Shown in pieces: positions 34,617-45,460 of a DNA stretch of 64,000 nt. The notes beneath the pieces were generated by a model. That model was not told the DNA's origin and did no database searches. It was given only the letters and a program-made list of their open reading frames with translations. Each line of letters begins with the position of its first letter. Within the stretch, counting starts at the first letter, position 1. The position numbers were made by a program, and so were the translations under genes. Source of the DNA: Apodospora peruviana (Eukaryota; Ascomycota; Sordariomycetes; Sordariales; Lasiosphaeriaceae); the NCBI GenBank assembly GCA_033439685.1, contig JAUEDM010000009.1, positions 744,001-808,000 on the forward strand, read 5' to 3'.

Positions 34617-35529
34617 TTTACTGATTTAATTCTGCATTACAATGCGGGCTGTTTTCCTCCTTATATACTTGGGTTCCATGGCCTTTTCTGAGCAGCAGCG
34701 TGAGTTCTGATCGACTCGTCATGGCTTTCTCTTCTGGAGTCGCTATCGTCATCAACGGATTTTCTCAACACCCCGAAGTTGCGTCATGTATTCCATACCA
34801 GAATCGCAGCTGTAGGTTAGTAGGTAAGCTAGAGATACGATTTCTAAATCACCACTTTGCATCATCAAGCGGCAACGAGGGCGCAGCAATAACCGGCGGA
34901 CGATGCTGGGGGTTCGGTCTAAGAGTTAATGAAGATCCGATCTATGTGTAGGAGTCCTCCCCGCACGGATCGGATCGGTTCTCGGGCCGGATCGGTGCTC
35001 TCTCAATGGACGAATGCGCTGATCGGTACCTGGGCTTTGGGAACATGTTTTGTCGGATGTTAATGGTTGAGCGGGTGTCGTTGACGTCACCCAGCGGCAT
35101 TGTCTGATTCTGACCCACTTGGCCAAGAAACACCAAGTCGCGAGGTCTTGCACACACAAACTCCACCATTTGAACCACTCTATCACAGGAATTTGCAGAA
35201 CGGCTCCCTTCATATCATGGTGTGATGGTCAAGTACATGTCCGGCAGTGGGCGTGATCTGTCTTTCCAGTGTTTTTATTCAAGCTTCAGGACAATCTTGA
35301 TGGCACGCCTTCCGGAGCAGTGAGAGCATGATAAAGCCATGAATCAGGTAGCAGCATAGGTGAATGGTAGTTGGTTATGGCGACGAAGTGATAACAATTA
35401 CATATTATTTACAAATTAGTCAAGCTTTCTCTATATTTACAGATGATCATTATCCCTCGCCTCCCCCCCAGAGTAGGGCAGCACGTGTCGCGTTCTTAAA
35501 CACCTCGCGGACACCCTCGTTGGTCTTGG

Positions 35530-35645
35530 CCGAGCACGGGACCGCAGATAATATCTTGCCTCGGGCAGTAGCTCCCCACCGCAGCAGACTTCCGGTTCTT
35601 TGACTGGCTGGCTTCGATGGAATGTTTTGATGTCCGATGATTCAA
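35530..35645 (-). repeat. Dispersed repeat, copy B
   Basis: Minus-strand counterpart of 5109-5180, sharing the blocks CATCGGACATCAAAACA and CTGCCCGAGGCAAGATATTA in the same order, with an insertion or diverged stretch between them. Confidence 0.6.
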
Positions 35646-35866
35646 GACCAAGCAAGATATCCAAACAGAATACACAAAAGAATACAAGAAAAGAACCAAA
35701 AAATGTACCAAGAAGGGAGCCAATGGTATTCGTGGCGCTTGACAACGGGGTTATCTGCCAGCTCCAAACTGACCAACCGGGCATGCGGCCGGCCGAGGAG
35801 CCATCCGATGGTGGGGATCGTGGTTATGATCCGGAAGGATCAAGTGGTTGTAGATGCGAGTGTGAA

Positions 35867-35965
35867 GACAACCTGTCAAGCAAGATGTCGTCCAGCTATG
35901 ATGATGCGGGTGTAAAGAGCCTCTCGCTCCTGATAGCTGGAGGACATCTTGCTTGACAGGTTGTC
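35867..35965. repeat. 33-bp inverted repeat with a 33-bp loop
   Basis: Left arm 35867-35899 starts GACAACCTGTCAAGCAAG; right arm 35933-35965 is its reverse complement with one mismatch. The spacer (35900-35932) is also 33 bp. No target-site duplication was identified. The structure could be a solo foldback element or a template-switch product. Confidence 0.85.
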
Positions 35966-36599
35966 GTTCTCTGTGTGAGCTATGGTGTTGTGCACTGCTC
36001 CTGTAAAAGGTTGAGCCCAGTTGGTTTCGCACCAACTACAGTACATATTTGTCTGACAAGGCAACATCTGGTTGAAACGCAGAAGAGCGAGGCCGAAAGC
36101 ATTGCGATCCCATGGTCTTGCAGCTTACACAGGGAGTGCCTGCACCTGTGGCCTAGGTACCTAGGGTACAATTGGAAGACCCCATCTATGCTGACCAGCA
36201 AGCCAGGTAAAACTCGTCTCTGCTCAGGCACGGGCGGTGAGGGGGTGTTCGACCGGATCTCACTCTCGACCCTGCGGACAAAGTCGGTGAGATGGTGAAA
36301 ATACTGTTTTGAGCGTTTTGCCGATGGCCTAGACTTGGCCTGGCCTTGAGCGGAGAGGTCGCCTTTGTCGCAGAAACCTGGTTGGGGCGCTGCACTGTAT
36401 CGAGTCTGGTGTGCCGTGGGGAATTCTTCGTACTCGGCGCACGCGTGCGGCGGATAGCTGGTGCGTTCTTCCTGGGGTCCAGTCGAGGCTGAGGGCAAGC
36501 AAGCAATGGGCTTATACCTCTGCCGGTTTGCCTGCGTCTACCGGTGGTTGGTAAGGCTTGACGACTGGCTTGACGACTGGCTGACAGAGATGCCCCCTG

Positions 36600-37530
36600 T
36601 CATGCTGGGCTGATTCCGCTCATGTGGTCACGCTCGATATCGAGTGTGATGCTGCCGAGACATGTGTGTCCATGGTGATGATTGGGTGCCTGCCGACTGG
36701 GTGGTGGCAACGGCATGCTGCGACCCGCATCCGAGACTCGCTCAACCGGCCTTAAAGTCACGGGAGCAGCTGAAGGAAACTCGTCGTCATCATAGTCGAT
36801 TTCGTCTTCCACAACCTTCTCATTTGTCTTCGAGGCTTGTATCTCGGTGCAACGTCAGCCAAAAGGTCCCAGTCTGTTTCGAACTTCGAGGTCTGGGAGC
36901 AGCCAAGCTAGTGCTAAAGCTCTCCATCTTGCCTGTAGAGAATAGATTGACCACGGGGCGAATCTATTTACGCTGCATGTTTGAGCTGTAAATACCCCGG
37001 GTGCCTCCAACGCTTTCTCGGTCAACGCTGCGGACTCTGGGTTGCCAGTGCAAAGTTGCCGATACTCGTCTTGAAATCGGTCAACCAATCACCCAGTGCA
37101 CGCCGCAATGAGGGTTTATAAGTGTCCTCCTGGGTCACCGAGGTCTTCTCGCTGAAGAATGGGACCTTGGTGGGACCAGCGAAGGTTGGGCGTGCGGGAG
37201 CACGAACAGCAATTGATGACAATGGTGATTCTGACGGTCCCGTTTCCGATGAGGCTGGCGGTAGCGGTTGACTAGCTCGTCGGGGACCGCGAATTGGGCT
37301 GGCCCGAAGGCATCGAAAGTGTCGGTCGGTGAGTGAGTGGTTGTGCGTCCACCACCCCGTCTCTGTTGACGTAACGTAGGCTGGTAAGACTCGACGTTTG
37401 TTGACGGAGATAGTCGGAAGAGTCGTATGGTCGACCCTGGAAATCTCCCTGCCTCCCTGCTCGACCTGCGGCATCGCATCCTGGACGTCCCGGGCGATTC
37501 GGGGAGGCTTGTCCTTCAGGAAGTCGCCTT
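36600..37530 (-). pseudogene. Frameshifted gene relic of unknown family
   Basis: Reading the minus strand, non-repetitive protein-like segments pass from frame to frame: KKGDFLKDKPPRIARDVQDA (about 37530-37470), DTFDAFGPAQFAVPDELVNR (about 37320-37260), TYKPSLRRALGDWL (about 37120-37080), then VDRFQDEYRQLCTGNPESAA (about 37080-37030) and VEDEIDYDDDEFPSAAPVTL (about 36815-36750). No splice signals explain the shifts. I read it as one gene inactivated by small indels. A segment with YFHHLTDFVRRVESEIRSNT at 36240-36300 may belong to it. Confidence 0.4.
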
Positions 37531-38365
37531 TCTTCCTTGGAGGTGTTGAGTGATGGCCACCACTGCCACCAACAGCAATTGAAGTGCTGGGTGATGGCCG
37601 TCAATGTCGCCAACAGCGGGCCAACGGTCCACCCGTCGCCGTCGTCGTCGGAGGCCGGTAGCGGTGGGGAGGAGAGCGCCACCAGGCGACATATTCTTGC
37701 TGTTTGGCTGCGGGAGACGCTGTCAGCTGGCGTTCACTTGGTAGCGTATGCTATGCAGTATTCTCTGGAGAGAATGTTCATGTTGGGCTGCTTACCCACA
37801 AAAAGAATGCTGACGAAAAGAGTGTGGACGGAGAGAGTGCGGACGCAACGGATGTCAATCAGGTAGCCGGCATACCCATAGAGAATGGCTGTCATTGTTG
37901 GCTCCTCTCGCCATAACCTCAAGTGACCAGCGGCGGTGGGCAATCATGGTGACAGTATGGATAAGGGACAATTCTGGGTTTTGTGCATTTGTTGTTTTGA
38001 GGAAGATTGTGTGTGGGTGCGCCCTGGATGGAGCCTTGGAAGGACATGGAAGTGTGGGAGGTATGATATGAGATGGCAGGAGCAGTTCAACCCTTGCTCG
38101 TGCAGGGTAAACTGGCTGAAGGAGAGGAGGCTCTTTCCTCGGTGTGCTTTAGGGAACCTGGTGACCGGTCAGGGGGGAAAGGGGGAGGGGCAGAGATGAA
38201 AGTGAGCATATCAAGTCCCGGTCCAGTCCAGTGCCATTCATCTGGGCGGCCAGTCCACGGCAGACCGATCCCCCAGGGAACAACTGCCAGGCCTTCCACG
38301 CAGGTGCTCGTCCCTCCCAGGGTCCAAGGCATGCTGGAGGGAGTGCTGGAGGGGTCTCCAGGTGG

Positions 38366-38373
38366 TATATATA
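38366..38373 (+). promoter_or_regulatory. TATA box of the U6 gene
   Basis: TATATATA is centred about 28 bp before the predicted first base of U6 RNA, the spacing expected for RNA polymerase III U6 promoters. Confidence 0.75.
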
Positions 38374-38397
38374 GAAGGTCCGCAACCTACCCTTTCA

Positions 38398-38556
38398 GCC
38401 TTCGGGCATTTGGTTAATGTAGGTTGCACATCACTCCTAAAAACTAAATGTCCATGAAACTAATAAAATCCATTTCCAGTTGAAACGATACAGAGAAGAT
38501 TAGCATGGCCCCTGCACTAAGGATGACATGCAAAATCAAAGAGAGTAAACAATTTT
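38398..38556 (+). ncRNA. U6 spliceosomal snRNA gene with a 61-nt intron
   Basis: Exon 1 (38398-38418) begins with GCC-TTCG-GGC, the 5' stem-loop with a UUCG loop, then CATTTGGTTAAT. Exon 2 (38480-38556) begins TTGAAACGATACAGAGAAG. Joining them gives GGTTAATTTGAAACGATACAG, which agrees with the uninterrupted U6 consensus. Between them lie GTAGGT, an ACTAATA branch-like site and TTTCCAG, a spliceosomal intron. All core elements are intact: the ACAGAGA box (38490-38496), the AGC triad (38502-38504), and the internal stem-loop closed by TGCA (38513-38516) with TGCA (38529-38532). The mature RNA is about 98 nt. It acts at the catalytic centre of the spliceosome. U6 introns are known in Schizosaccharomyces pombe and some other fungi. 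Confidence 0.88.
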
Positions 38557-38563
38557 ATCTTTT
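38553..38563 (+). terminator. Pol III T-run terminator of U6
   Basis: TTTT at 38553-38556 and again at 38560-38563 end the U6 gene, as expected for RNA polymerase III. Confidence 0.7.
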
Positions 38564-38663
38564 GCTGGGTTTGATTTTCATGTAGTTCTCTTCCTTTTCT
38601 GCCTTCCTGCCTTTCAACCGCGGTGCACCTTCTTTCTTTTGATTTCAAGTGTGAATCGAAAGC

Positions 38664-39251
38664 ATGACTCCTTCCCTATCTTTCCACAGGGCCCGTGCCT
38701 TGCCCAATCTTGTCCTCCCAGCCGCGGGACCAAGACTTCCCAAACACATCCAGACTGCCTTGATCTTTTCCCATCCCGCTTCTTCTGAACAGGGCAACCG
38801 TTTTCAAGCACCATCATCCAGCCTCGCTCCTTCATCGACAACTGAAAACCCATCTGTACAACCAACCAAAACTCCAGACACCCTCAGCCTCAGAAAAAGC
38901 CCGTGTCAACCAGCGTGTAGGTTGGCACTCACCGGAACATTATGGAGCAGTATTAACCTGGCATTAAAAAAACAGCAGACGGATCGTGGTCGTGGACGCA
39001 CGCGCGCGACAAAAACCGTGCAGCCTCGCCGCCTCATCCTCATCCTGAGCCGGCTAGTCCGAGCACTCCTCCCATATCAACCTCAACCACAATACCGCAG
39101 AGAGCTCCCAACACCGCCAGCTGCAACCATGGCAACCATGGACCTCTGGACCTTGTTGGTCCTTCTCATCGCCCTCGTGATGGCAAAGGTGATGATCGAG
39201 ATCATCCTCGACGACCTCCAACTCCTCTTCGGAATAATTTTGGGGCATTAG
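38664..39251 (+). CDS. Possible hypothetical protein with a C-terminal membrane segment
   Basis: An open frame of 195 codons starting 100 bp after U6. The first 150 residues are Ser/Pro/Arg-rich without features. The last about 40 form a hydrophobic helix with acidic breaks (MDLWTLLVLLIALVMAKVM then EIILDDLQLLFGIILGH). The ATG context is ordinary. Compositional bias makes it a weak call. An alternative is that only the short C-terminal part from the ATG at about 39129 is real. Confidence 0.3.
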   Translation: MTPSLSFHRARALPNLVLPAAGPRLPKHIQTALIFSHPASSEQGNRFQAPSSSLAPSSTTENPSVQPTKTPDTLSLRKSPCQPACRLALTGTLWSSINLALKKQQTDRGRGRTRATKTVQPRRLILILSRLVRALLPYQPQPQYRRELPTPPAATMATMDLWTLLVLLIALVMAKVMIEIILDDLQLLFGIILGH

Positions 39252-40538
39252 GAACCAGGGGCATGGGCATCAAGGAGTTGGCTGGCACGCACAATAATAC
39301 TGGAGGTTATGATGTAGAAAGAAAGGGCAAGACATTTATTTTGGTATGACACAAGGCCTATAATACTATCCAAGTTGCCCTGCTCTCCATTTATTCAGGG
39401 GTATCGATGACATTCCACAATGCCAGCCATCCAAAAAAAATAAAATAAAAAGAAATCCTAAGAATCTGTAGCCAAGATCAGTGGCTCGCCGGCCCCCTCC
39501 ACAATTTCAACATATTCACGGTACCATTTTCTCCCAGAACTAGCAGGTCCTTCTGACAGATGTGCTGCGGAAGCAAACCAGTTCATTACTACCCACAGAG
39601 CATCTTTAGCTTTAATTCGCGCTTCTCAGCTATTCCACCAACAGCCCAGCCCAGCTCAACAATCTCTGCTCGCAAAATGAGGACAAACTATCTGCGGGAA
39701 AAGAAGGGGGCTTGTTCCGGCGGTAGCCCCACCGCCCTGTCAGATCTGGATGCCTTCGACTGATATGGACTGCCATTCTGAACAAGAACAAAAACAATTC
39801 GGAAACACGAGCCCGGTTCTTCACTCCTCCCGACTCATGAGCTTTTGGTTATAAGATGTTGATGTTATGCTCCGGTCGATTGCTAGCAGGTTGTTCCTGA
39901 CTAGACTTGACGAGGGGATAGATGCTCGCAGGCTCTTCCTGACGATGACGAGGCTTGTTGAAAAAATGGATCTTCCTCAAGAAATATGGAGAGGAGATAG
40001 GCGCTCGCAGGTTCTTCTACCACCAAGATCTGCACTAGAGGCCGTTTGACGCGGGCTCACGCCCTAGGCTTCGTCCCTGACCTTCACGGCTGGTTGTAAA
40101 TTGTCGAGTGAATGTAGGAGTACTGTGGCGACCTCTGGGCTGTGACCATGACGATGTGAACGTGATACTGGTGAGCGATGTACAGGGGACTGTTGTGTAA
40201 GTGGGCTTATTTTGCCCAAGATGAAAAGTCGAGATTGATGGAACCTAATGAATCGCCCGAATCTGTCTCCCAAGCGGGACGCGGGCCTCAGCACTCACGC
40301 TCGTTGGAGAGAAGGGAGGGCATGGTGTATATCATTGTTCCCGGGGGCAGGCAGCAATGCTTTTGCTGACTACCCCCACCGGAGACGTGGTGGTCGGTGT
40401 TCACAATACGGTTGATCCATATCATGCAGAGCAATGATGTAGGGAGGGTTAGAGGGTAGTTGATTAAGCCAAAGTGATGATCACTCGACTATGATGATCG
40501 CGAGCAAAATTTTGCCAGTGGCTTCGTGTTGTTGTCGC
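39252..40538. other. Intergenic, no supported gene
   Basis: Contains an imperfect internal repeat near 39895-40015 (GATGCTCGCAGGCTCTTCCT and a GCGCTCGCAGGTTCTTCT relative). Nothing else recognised. Confidence 0.5.
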
Positions 40539-42435
40539 CTATCCATCTGAAGTATATTGTTTCCAACCAGAATCCGCAGCAGATGTGTCATCGACAGGCC
40601 CCGTGCGCTCCCAGTACGCCTGGTCGTCCTCATCCTTCTCCAGTCTCTGTCTATCTTCAACCTCTTCCTTCAAACGCTCGATATTTGCCTCAAGGGTTGT
40701 TGCCTTGGCCATGATCTCGGATTCGATCTGTCTTGTTGGACCGTAGGCCCGCATGACACGTAGAACGTGCTTCGGCGTGCGCTCAAAAACATAGTCTGCT
40801 GGCAGCTGACGGTTGATTTTGGCCAGCCTTTGCTGGCCCTCCCGCCTTGCCATGTTCTCGAGGGTCTCGAGTTGGTGGACTTGGAGGGCGTTCCGGACTG
40901 CAAGTTCGAAGAACTGGGAAAAATTCGGCATCACCCTGTCCTCATCCACCCAATTCCTCAGGACGTGTTGGTATGAATGTGCAGTTCTGGCGATCTGTTC
41001 CAGTAGGGCCCTCTTGTCAAATATTCCAATAACATCTTTGGCACGGGTGTCAAGTTCGTCGCGAACTTGGCGAACTCCCAGAGCCCTTTGCTCGTCCCCG
41101 AGGACAACCAGGTACTCCTGAGCGATCATAAACAGACTGTCCATGTAAGCAGGCGACCTCAAAACCATCGGGTCCGGGTGTGCTGCCGCATTCCTGACTA
41201 GACGCATGTATGACAGGGCATCCCTGAACTCGGCCTTTGTGCAGCCGCTTTGGCTCAGGATGTCGTCCGATTTGTTAACCGGGTCGTTCTTTGGGCCGCC
41301 ATTCTGGTTTCGCCATAAAGTCACCTCGTCGGTGCCAAACTTGATCAACTGCCACTGGTCCCTGAACCCTCGCTGGGCGAGGGTCGGCCAGTGTTGCTGG
41401 GCCGCCACAAGAGTCGACTGCTGCACTAGTCCGATCACGTATCGCAGCCTGCTCAGACTCGAAATTTGGTTTCCGGAAACGTAGTCCGTTTCAAGAAGAA
41501 ACACGTCCGACTCGACTGTTCCGGGCGTGGTGCACTTCAGACTGTCGTACAGTCCGGTACGAAAGGTGATGGAGGTCTTGTCCTTGTTCTGTTACTGGCT
41601 ATTAGCTACTGAGAACAACGAGAAGAAATGTTTGATCATCAAAACTCACGTAGTGGAGGAGGAGTTTGGAGAATGCCGGTTTCTGGTCCTGACAGACCGC
41701 GGCGTATGTCTCATCGGAAGACATGCATCTCCAATCTCGGGACTCGACAGGCACTTCTGACGCCGAGGCTGGCGCTGGTGGTGGGCTTGCAGCCAGCTGC
41801 TTGTGATAAGCGTCTCGCTCCCAGCTGTTGTCTTCCTCTGGCGGCGGGCCGGGGGACCACTCAACCGTATCATCGGGGTTGGACGTGCCATCCTCCTCCT
41901 CGTCGTCGTCGTCGTCGTCGTCCTCGTCGTCGTCGTCGTCCTCCTCCTCATCTTGGTTTTCAACCCCGTCCCCCTCGTTTTCGGGACCATTGTGGTCACC
42001 GTCAAAACTGCCATCGTCATCGATAACGGGGCCTTCAGAACCACCGTTGTCATCTGCAATGTTCCATGTCAGAGTCACTGGTGTCACCGGGAACAGGCCA
42101 TCAATGGATTGATACTTACATGAGCCTTCGACGTCTTGACCAGCTGAGTTGGCTGTAACTGACTCATCACTTTCGGTCGAGCGTGTTTCAACGTCTGCTA
42201 CGTCGTCGCAACCCGACTGTTCTTCACCAGCTTCCGATTGCTGTGACTGCTGTAATTGCTCCGGTGTGGGATAAACAATCTGCTTCTTAACGGCAACCTG
42301 GCGATCAAGAGCGATCTCGATATCGACAGCACCCTGCCTGTCATGAACAGAGATTTGGGGAGATCGATCATCGGCCTGGCCATCAAACCGGATCTTGATG
42401 TCGACAGTCTGGGTGAACGCGTCGGCGTACGGCAT
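40539..42435 (-). CDS. Acidic unknown protein with an RNxxxH (HEPN-like) motif
   Basis: Exons 42435-42120, 42053-41650 and 41588-40539 give 589 residues. Intron 1 is 66 nt (GTAAGT...GCAG) and, being a multiple of three without stops, could be retained; intron 2 is 61 nt (GTGAGT...CAG). Residues 1-105 are Gln/Asp-rich with an RFDGQADDRSP segment. An almost pure Asp/Glu tract follows (about 125-150). The second half is helical and well ordered: LSYMRLVRNAAAHPDPM carries R372-N-A-A-A-H377, the Rx4H pattern that marks HEPN-fold RNase and nucleotidyl-transfer-associated domains. A coiled coil closes the chain (about 545-580). The family is unknown to me; the HEPN reading rests on one motif. Confidence 0.68.
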
Positions 42436-42734
42436 GATGAGACAGAAAAACAATAACAAATCAGAGGTTAAGAACAATAAGTGGCAAAGGACAATACCCA
42501 AGAAAAGATAACAAGGTTTAGGCGAAGGACAGGTGAAGAGGGTCAAAACTTGAAGATACCAGGCCGTGAAACTCGCGAGAGGGAGGGGAATAAAGATCGA
42601 CAGCTCTAGTGTCTTGCTAGCAAGCGAAAAGAAGATTGATAGGGTTGGTCCAGGGGATCTTTGCAAGTCGAGGGCTTGAAGGCGATGGGGTGATGCGGGT
42701 AGGATAGCGATGTTGTCCATAGACAAAAGATACA

Positions 42735-42880
42735 GTCGAGCTCTTGATGGATAGAGATGTTGTTCGTAGAACAGTGGAAGAATGGTGGAGTTCTTGAGGG
42801 ATAGCGATGCTGTTCGTAAAACACTGGGAGAACAGCCGAGGTCTTGATGCAGGGAATGTGCAAGATATGAACTGTCGAGG
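42735..42880. repeat. About 50-bp imperfect tandem repeat
   Basis: Units 42735-42784 and 42785-42835, with a partial third beginning at 42836, share a GAGnTCTTGAnGGATAG core and TGTTCGTA. They lie 300-450 bp upstream of the acidic protein's ATG, in its leader or promoter. Confidence 0.65.
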
Positions 42881-43120
42881 TCTTGTTGCAAGGCGGTGAA
42901 TGATCCAAGATATGGTTGCCGAGGAACTGTGATAAAGAACAAAGAGAGGAACGAGGGGACAACATTGGAAGTCCAATTATATACCAGGCAGGTGAATGCT
43001 TCTAATCACCTCTGCTCTGGACACATCAGAAAAACGGCTCATTAGAGACTGTCGTATAGTCTTTTCATAGACTAACCTTTGCTAAATGATGACTGAGCCT
43101 ACCATTTGTGGGGAACTTCA

Positions 43121-43184
43121 GACGTTACTAAGTTAAGACGGCACTAACTTGAGACGTTACTAACTTCGGACGTTAACTAAAGTT
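43121..43184. repeat. 16-bp tandem repeat, four units
   Basis: Units start at 43121, 43137, 43153 and 43169 and follow GACGTTACTAACTTnn with a few substitutions. Confidence 0.8.
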
Positions 43185-45083
43185 TAACCTAGTTCGCGAT
43201 CCTGTAAAGCCCAAGTCTACGGCCAATCATACCTACGCATTCCGTGAACGGGAGGGATTGCGCGCCCTCAACCGGATTCGATAGAAATATCCGACTATCT
43301 GATGGTTTTATATACCTCTGTCGGATCCAGTGTTGGGATTTAATACATACGAGCCTGGAAAGCATCGTGGGTCTGAAGCTGATGACCACAATAAAAAATA
43401 AACCTTTAACCGGTCAATAACTCTATTGTTGACCCATTCCCCGAACTTTGATACTTGGGTGGGACCGGGAGCGTCATTGCTGATGCATTTGTCCCACGGC
43501 GGTGGCAAAGAGGATGTCCATGCAAATCCCCGCGGACAACCGAAGGACAGCAAAAGACTATGTATAGTTCGTCAGATGGATTCCCAAAGGCAAAGGAACG
43601 AGAGAATTGGGCTCCCTCAACTCGATTGGAAGATAAACTTCAACGAGCTGAAGGCCACACTCGAGTCGTGCCTCTGTTGGACCAAACTTTGACGAGCCGA
43701 CTCAGGAATATCGTCAAACAACCAGCCACAAAGCCAAAACAGTACAGAAAAAGTCTAGAATAGACATCTTCATGGACTTTTGGCTGATGGATATAGATAT
43801 ACCCGACTGTGGCAAAACATGGGTTTAGCTGTTTTCTTTGTTTGGCTTCGGAATAGGGGTAGGAGTGGGGCTCCCGATTGCCAAGTGCTGTCCTCGGGAA
43901 CAATGGGGTCCGACAAAGAAAGAATTCTCGTTGTGTGACTGAGAAAGCCCTAGGTCTTCGGGTTAGTTTGAAACAGATGACTGGAGGTTGTAGACTGGAT
44001 GGTGAAGGAGGGGAAAAACCTGCCAATATGGGGGTTCCAAACGGGGACTCTTGTACATCTTTTCCAGCTCTGTCACAATCCATTAGAGGCTTCATAGACC
44101 ACCTGTTCACCCCTTCAATTACCGTTTGATTGCGCTGTTGTCAATTTCGGGGTCGTCAACTGACTCGACTCCAACGTCGCCACTGAGCCGCGGATTACTG
44201 GCGTTGTGTTTATGTGGATTTTAGAGTCTGACTACTCAGCTAAAAGTGCCAGCTGACTGGAAGTCGGTCACTCCAGTTAACGAGCGTCTAGACGGTTGAC
44301 TCACCCAGAAATCGGAGTGCGATGTCCATAACATGGGACCGAAGCCATTGATCGTAAAAGCCACTGGCGTCGTGAGACTCCGCGCGGTGCCCCTCCCGTT
44401 CGCTCCACAAGACAAACGCGCTCCGTAAACAGAGCGTACTGTCATTGAGCTTCCCTGTGGGGCAGTACACCACTGCTCGCGGACCGTTCAGCACCATCAC
44501 TTACACCACTCAAATTCACCAATTGCACTTACCACCTCAGAATCAAATTTTGGTTGCCATCACCACATCCTTTTCGCAAAAACGGGCGAGCACATCAACA
44601 AAACCCCCACCACGGCAATATCCAATAACAGCGACGGAAAAGATTGCTTGCGAAGAGTGAGCTGTGCCACCCGTTTGGTTCTTGCCTGCTGTCTTTTCGC
44701 CATCCATATCACTTCCTTCCGGTAGGTAAGATAGCTCTCCCGTAGACCTTTTCTGCTTCTCCCTCGTCACTCAGAATTCCATCACAACCATCTGGGCCCG
44801 CTGCATGTCCTATGTATCTGAAACTAACTGAGCCGTAAACACCGTATTTATAGCCATGTTTGCCAATAAGCACTGGTCTCAGACTCTCGGTGGTTCAAAA
44901 TGGGGTTATTTCTATCGTCAACGACGAGCACCAAGCTGAATATCGTTGACGGAAGTTTCGACACGATCTCCATCTAGGAGAACAAGAAGCCCATGCTGTT
45001 CATGACTACAAACAGGGACCTTTGGGCTACCAGTGTTAACAGGTGTATGGCCGTAACATACATCCGCTTGTGGCGGCCGTAAA

Positions 45084-45460
45084 AGCACTGCTGGAAAAGT
45101 AGCAATCGGCCTCACGTCCAAGGAGCGAGCAGTTGTGGCAAAGGCGCCCCCCGAGTTGATGATACTGTTGTTGTGTTCTTCTGCGCTGTTGTGATCGACA
45201 AAACGCATAAGATCAAAAGGAAAGACACACAATTTGGCGCTTGTTCGCGACATCAACGTGATGGTCGTTATTTTGCATTACCGCATTGTCGGGAACGCAC
45301 CTAACAAAGGGAATCGCTGACATATCTACCTAATATTATCAAGCACCCGACAAGACCGAAGATGAATGCGAAGCAAATCCACGCGTACAAGAGCTCTACC
45401 AAATCCGATGGCGGTGGCAAGAGCACTACTGGAAAAGGAGCAATCGACCTCACGCCCAAG
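45084..45460 (+). repeat. Duplicated 39-bp segment
   Basis: 45084-45122 and 45422-45460 (AGCACTGCTGGAAAAGTAGC and AGCACTACTGGAAAAGGAGC at their starts) differ at four positions over 39 bp. On the minus strand both lie in open frames, so a duplicated small gene or relic is possible. Confidence 0.65.

Larger units (their letters stand above)
34617..38365. other. Gene-poor region with repeats and decayed sequence
   Basis: Holds the promoter of the 121-residue gene, a dispersed repeat, a strong hairpin at 35867-35965, and a frameshifted relic at 36600-37530. No intact protein gene is supported. The final 200 bp lead into the U6 gene. Confidence 0.5.

Noticed and set aside
41800..42123. Plus-strand open frames over 41.8-42.1 kb with Ser or Val runs
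   Set aside because: They are the antisense of the Asp/Glu tract of the real minus-strand gene.
42436..42942. 169-residue N-terminal extension of the acidic protein
   Set aside because: It translates a tandem-repeat leader and has no domain; kept only as a possibility pending 5' RACE.
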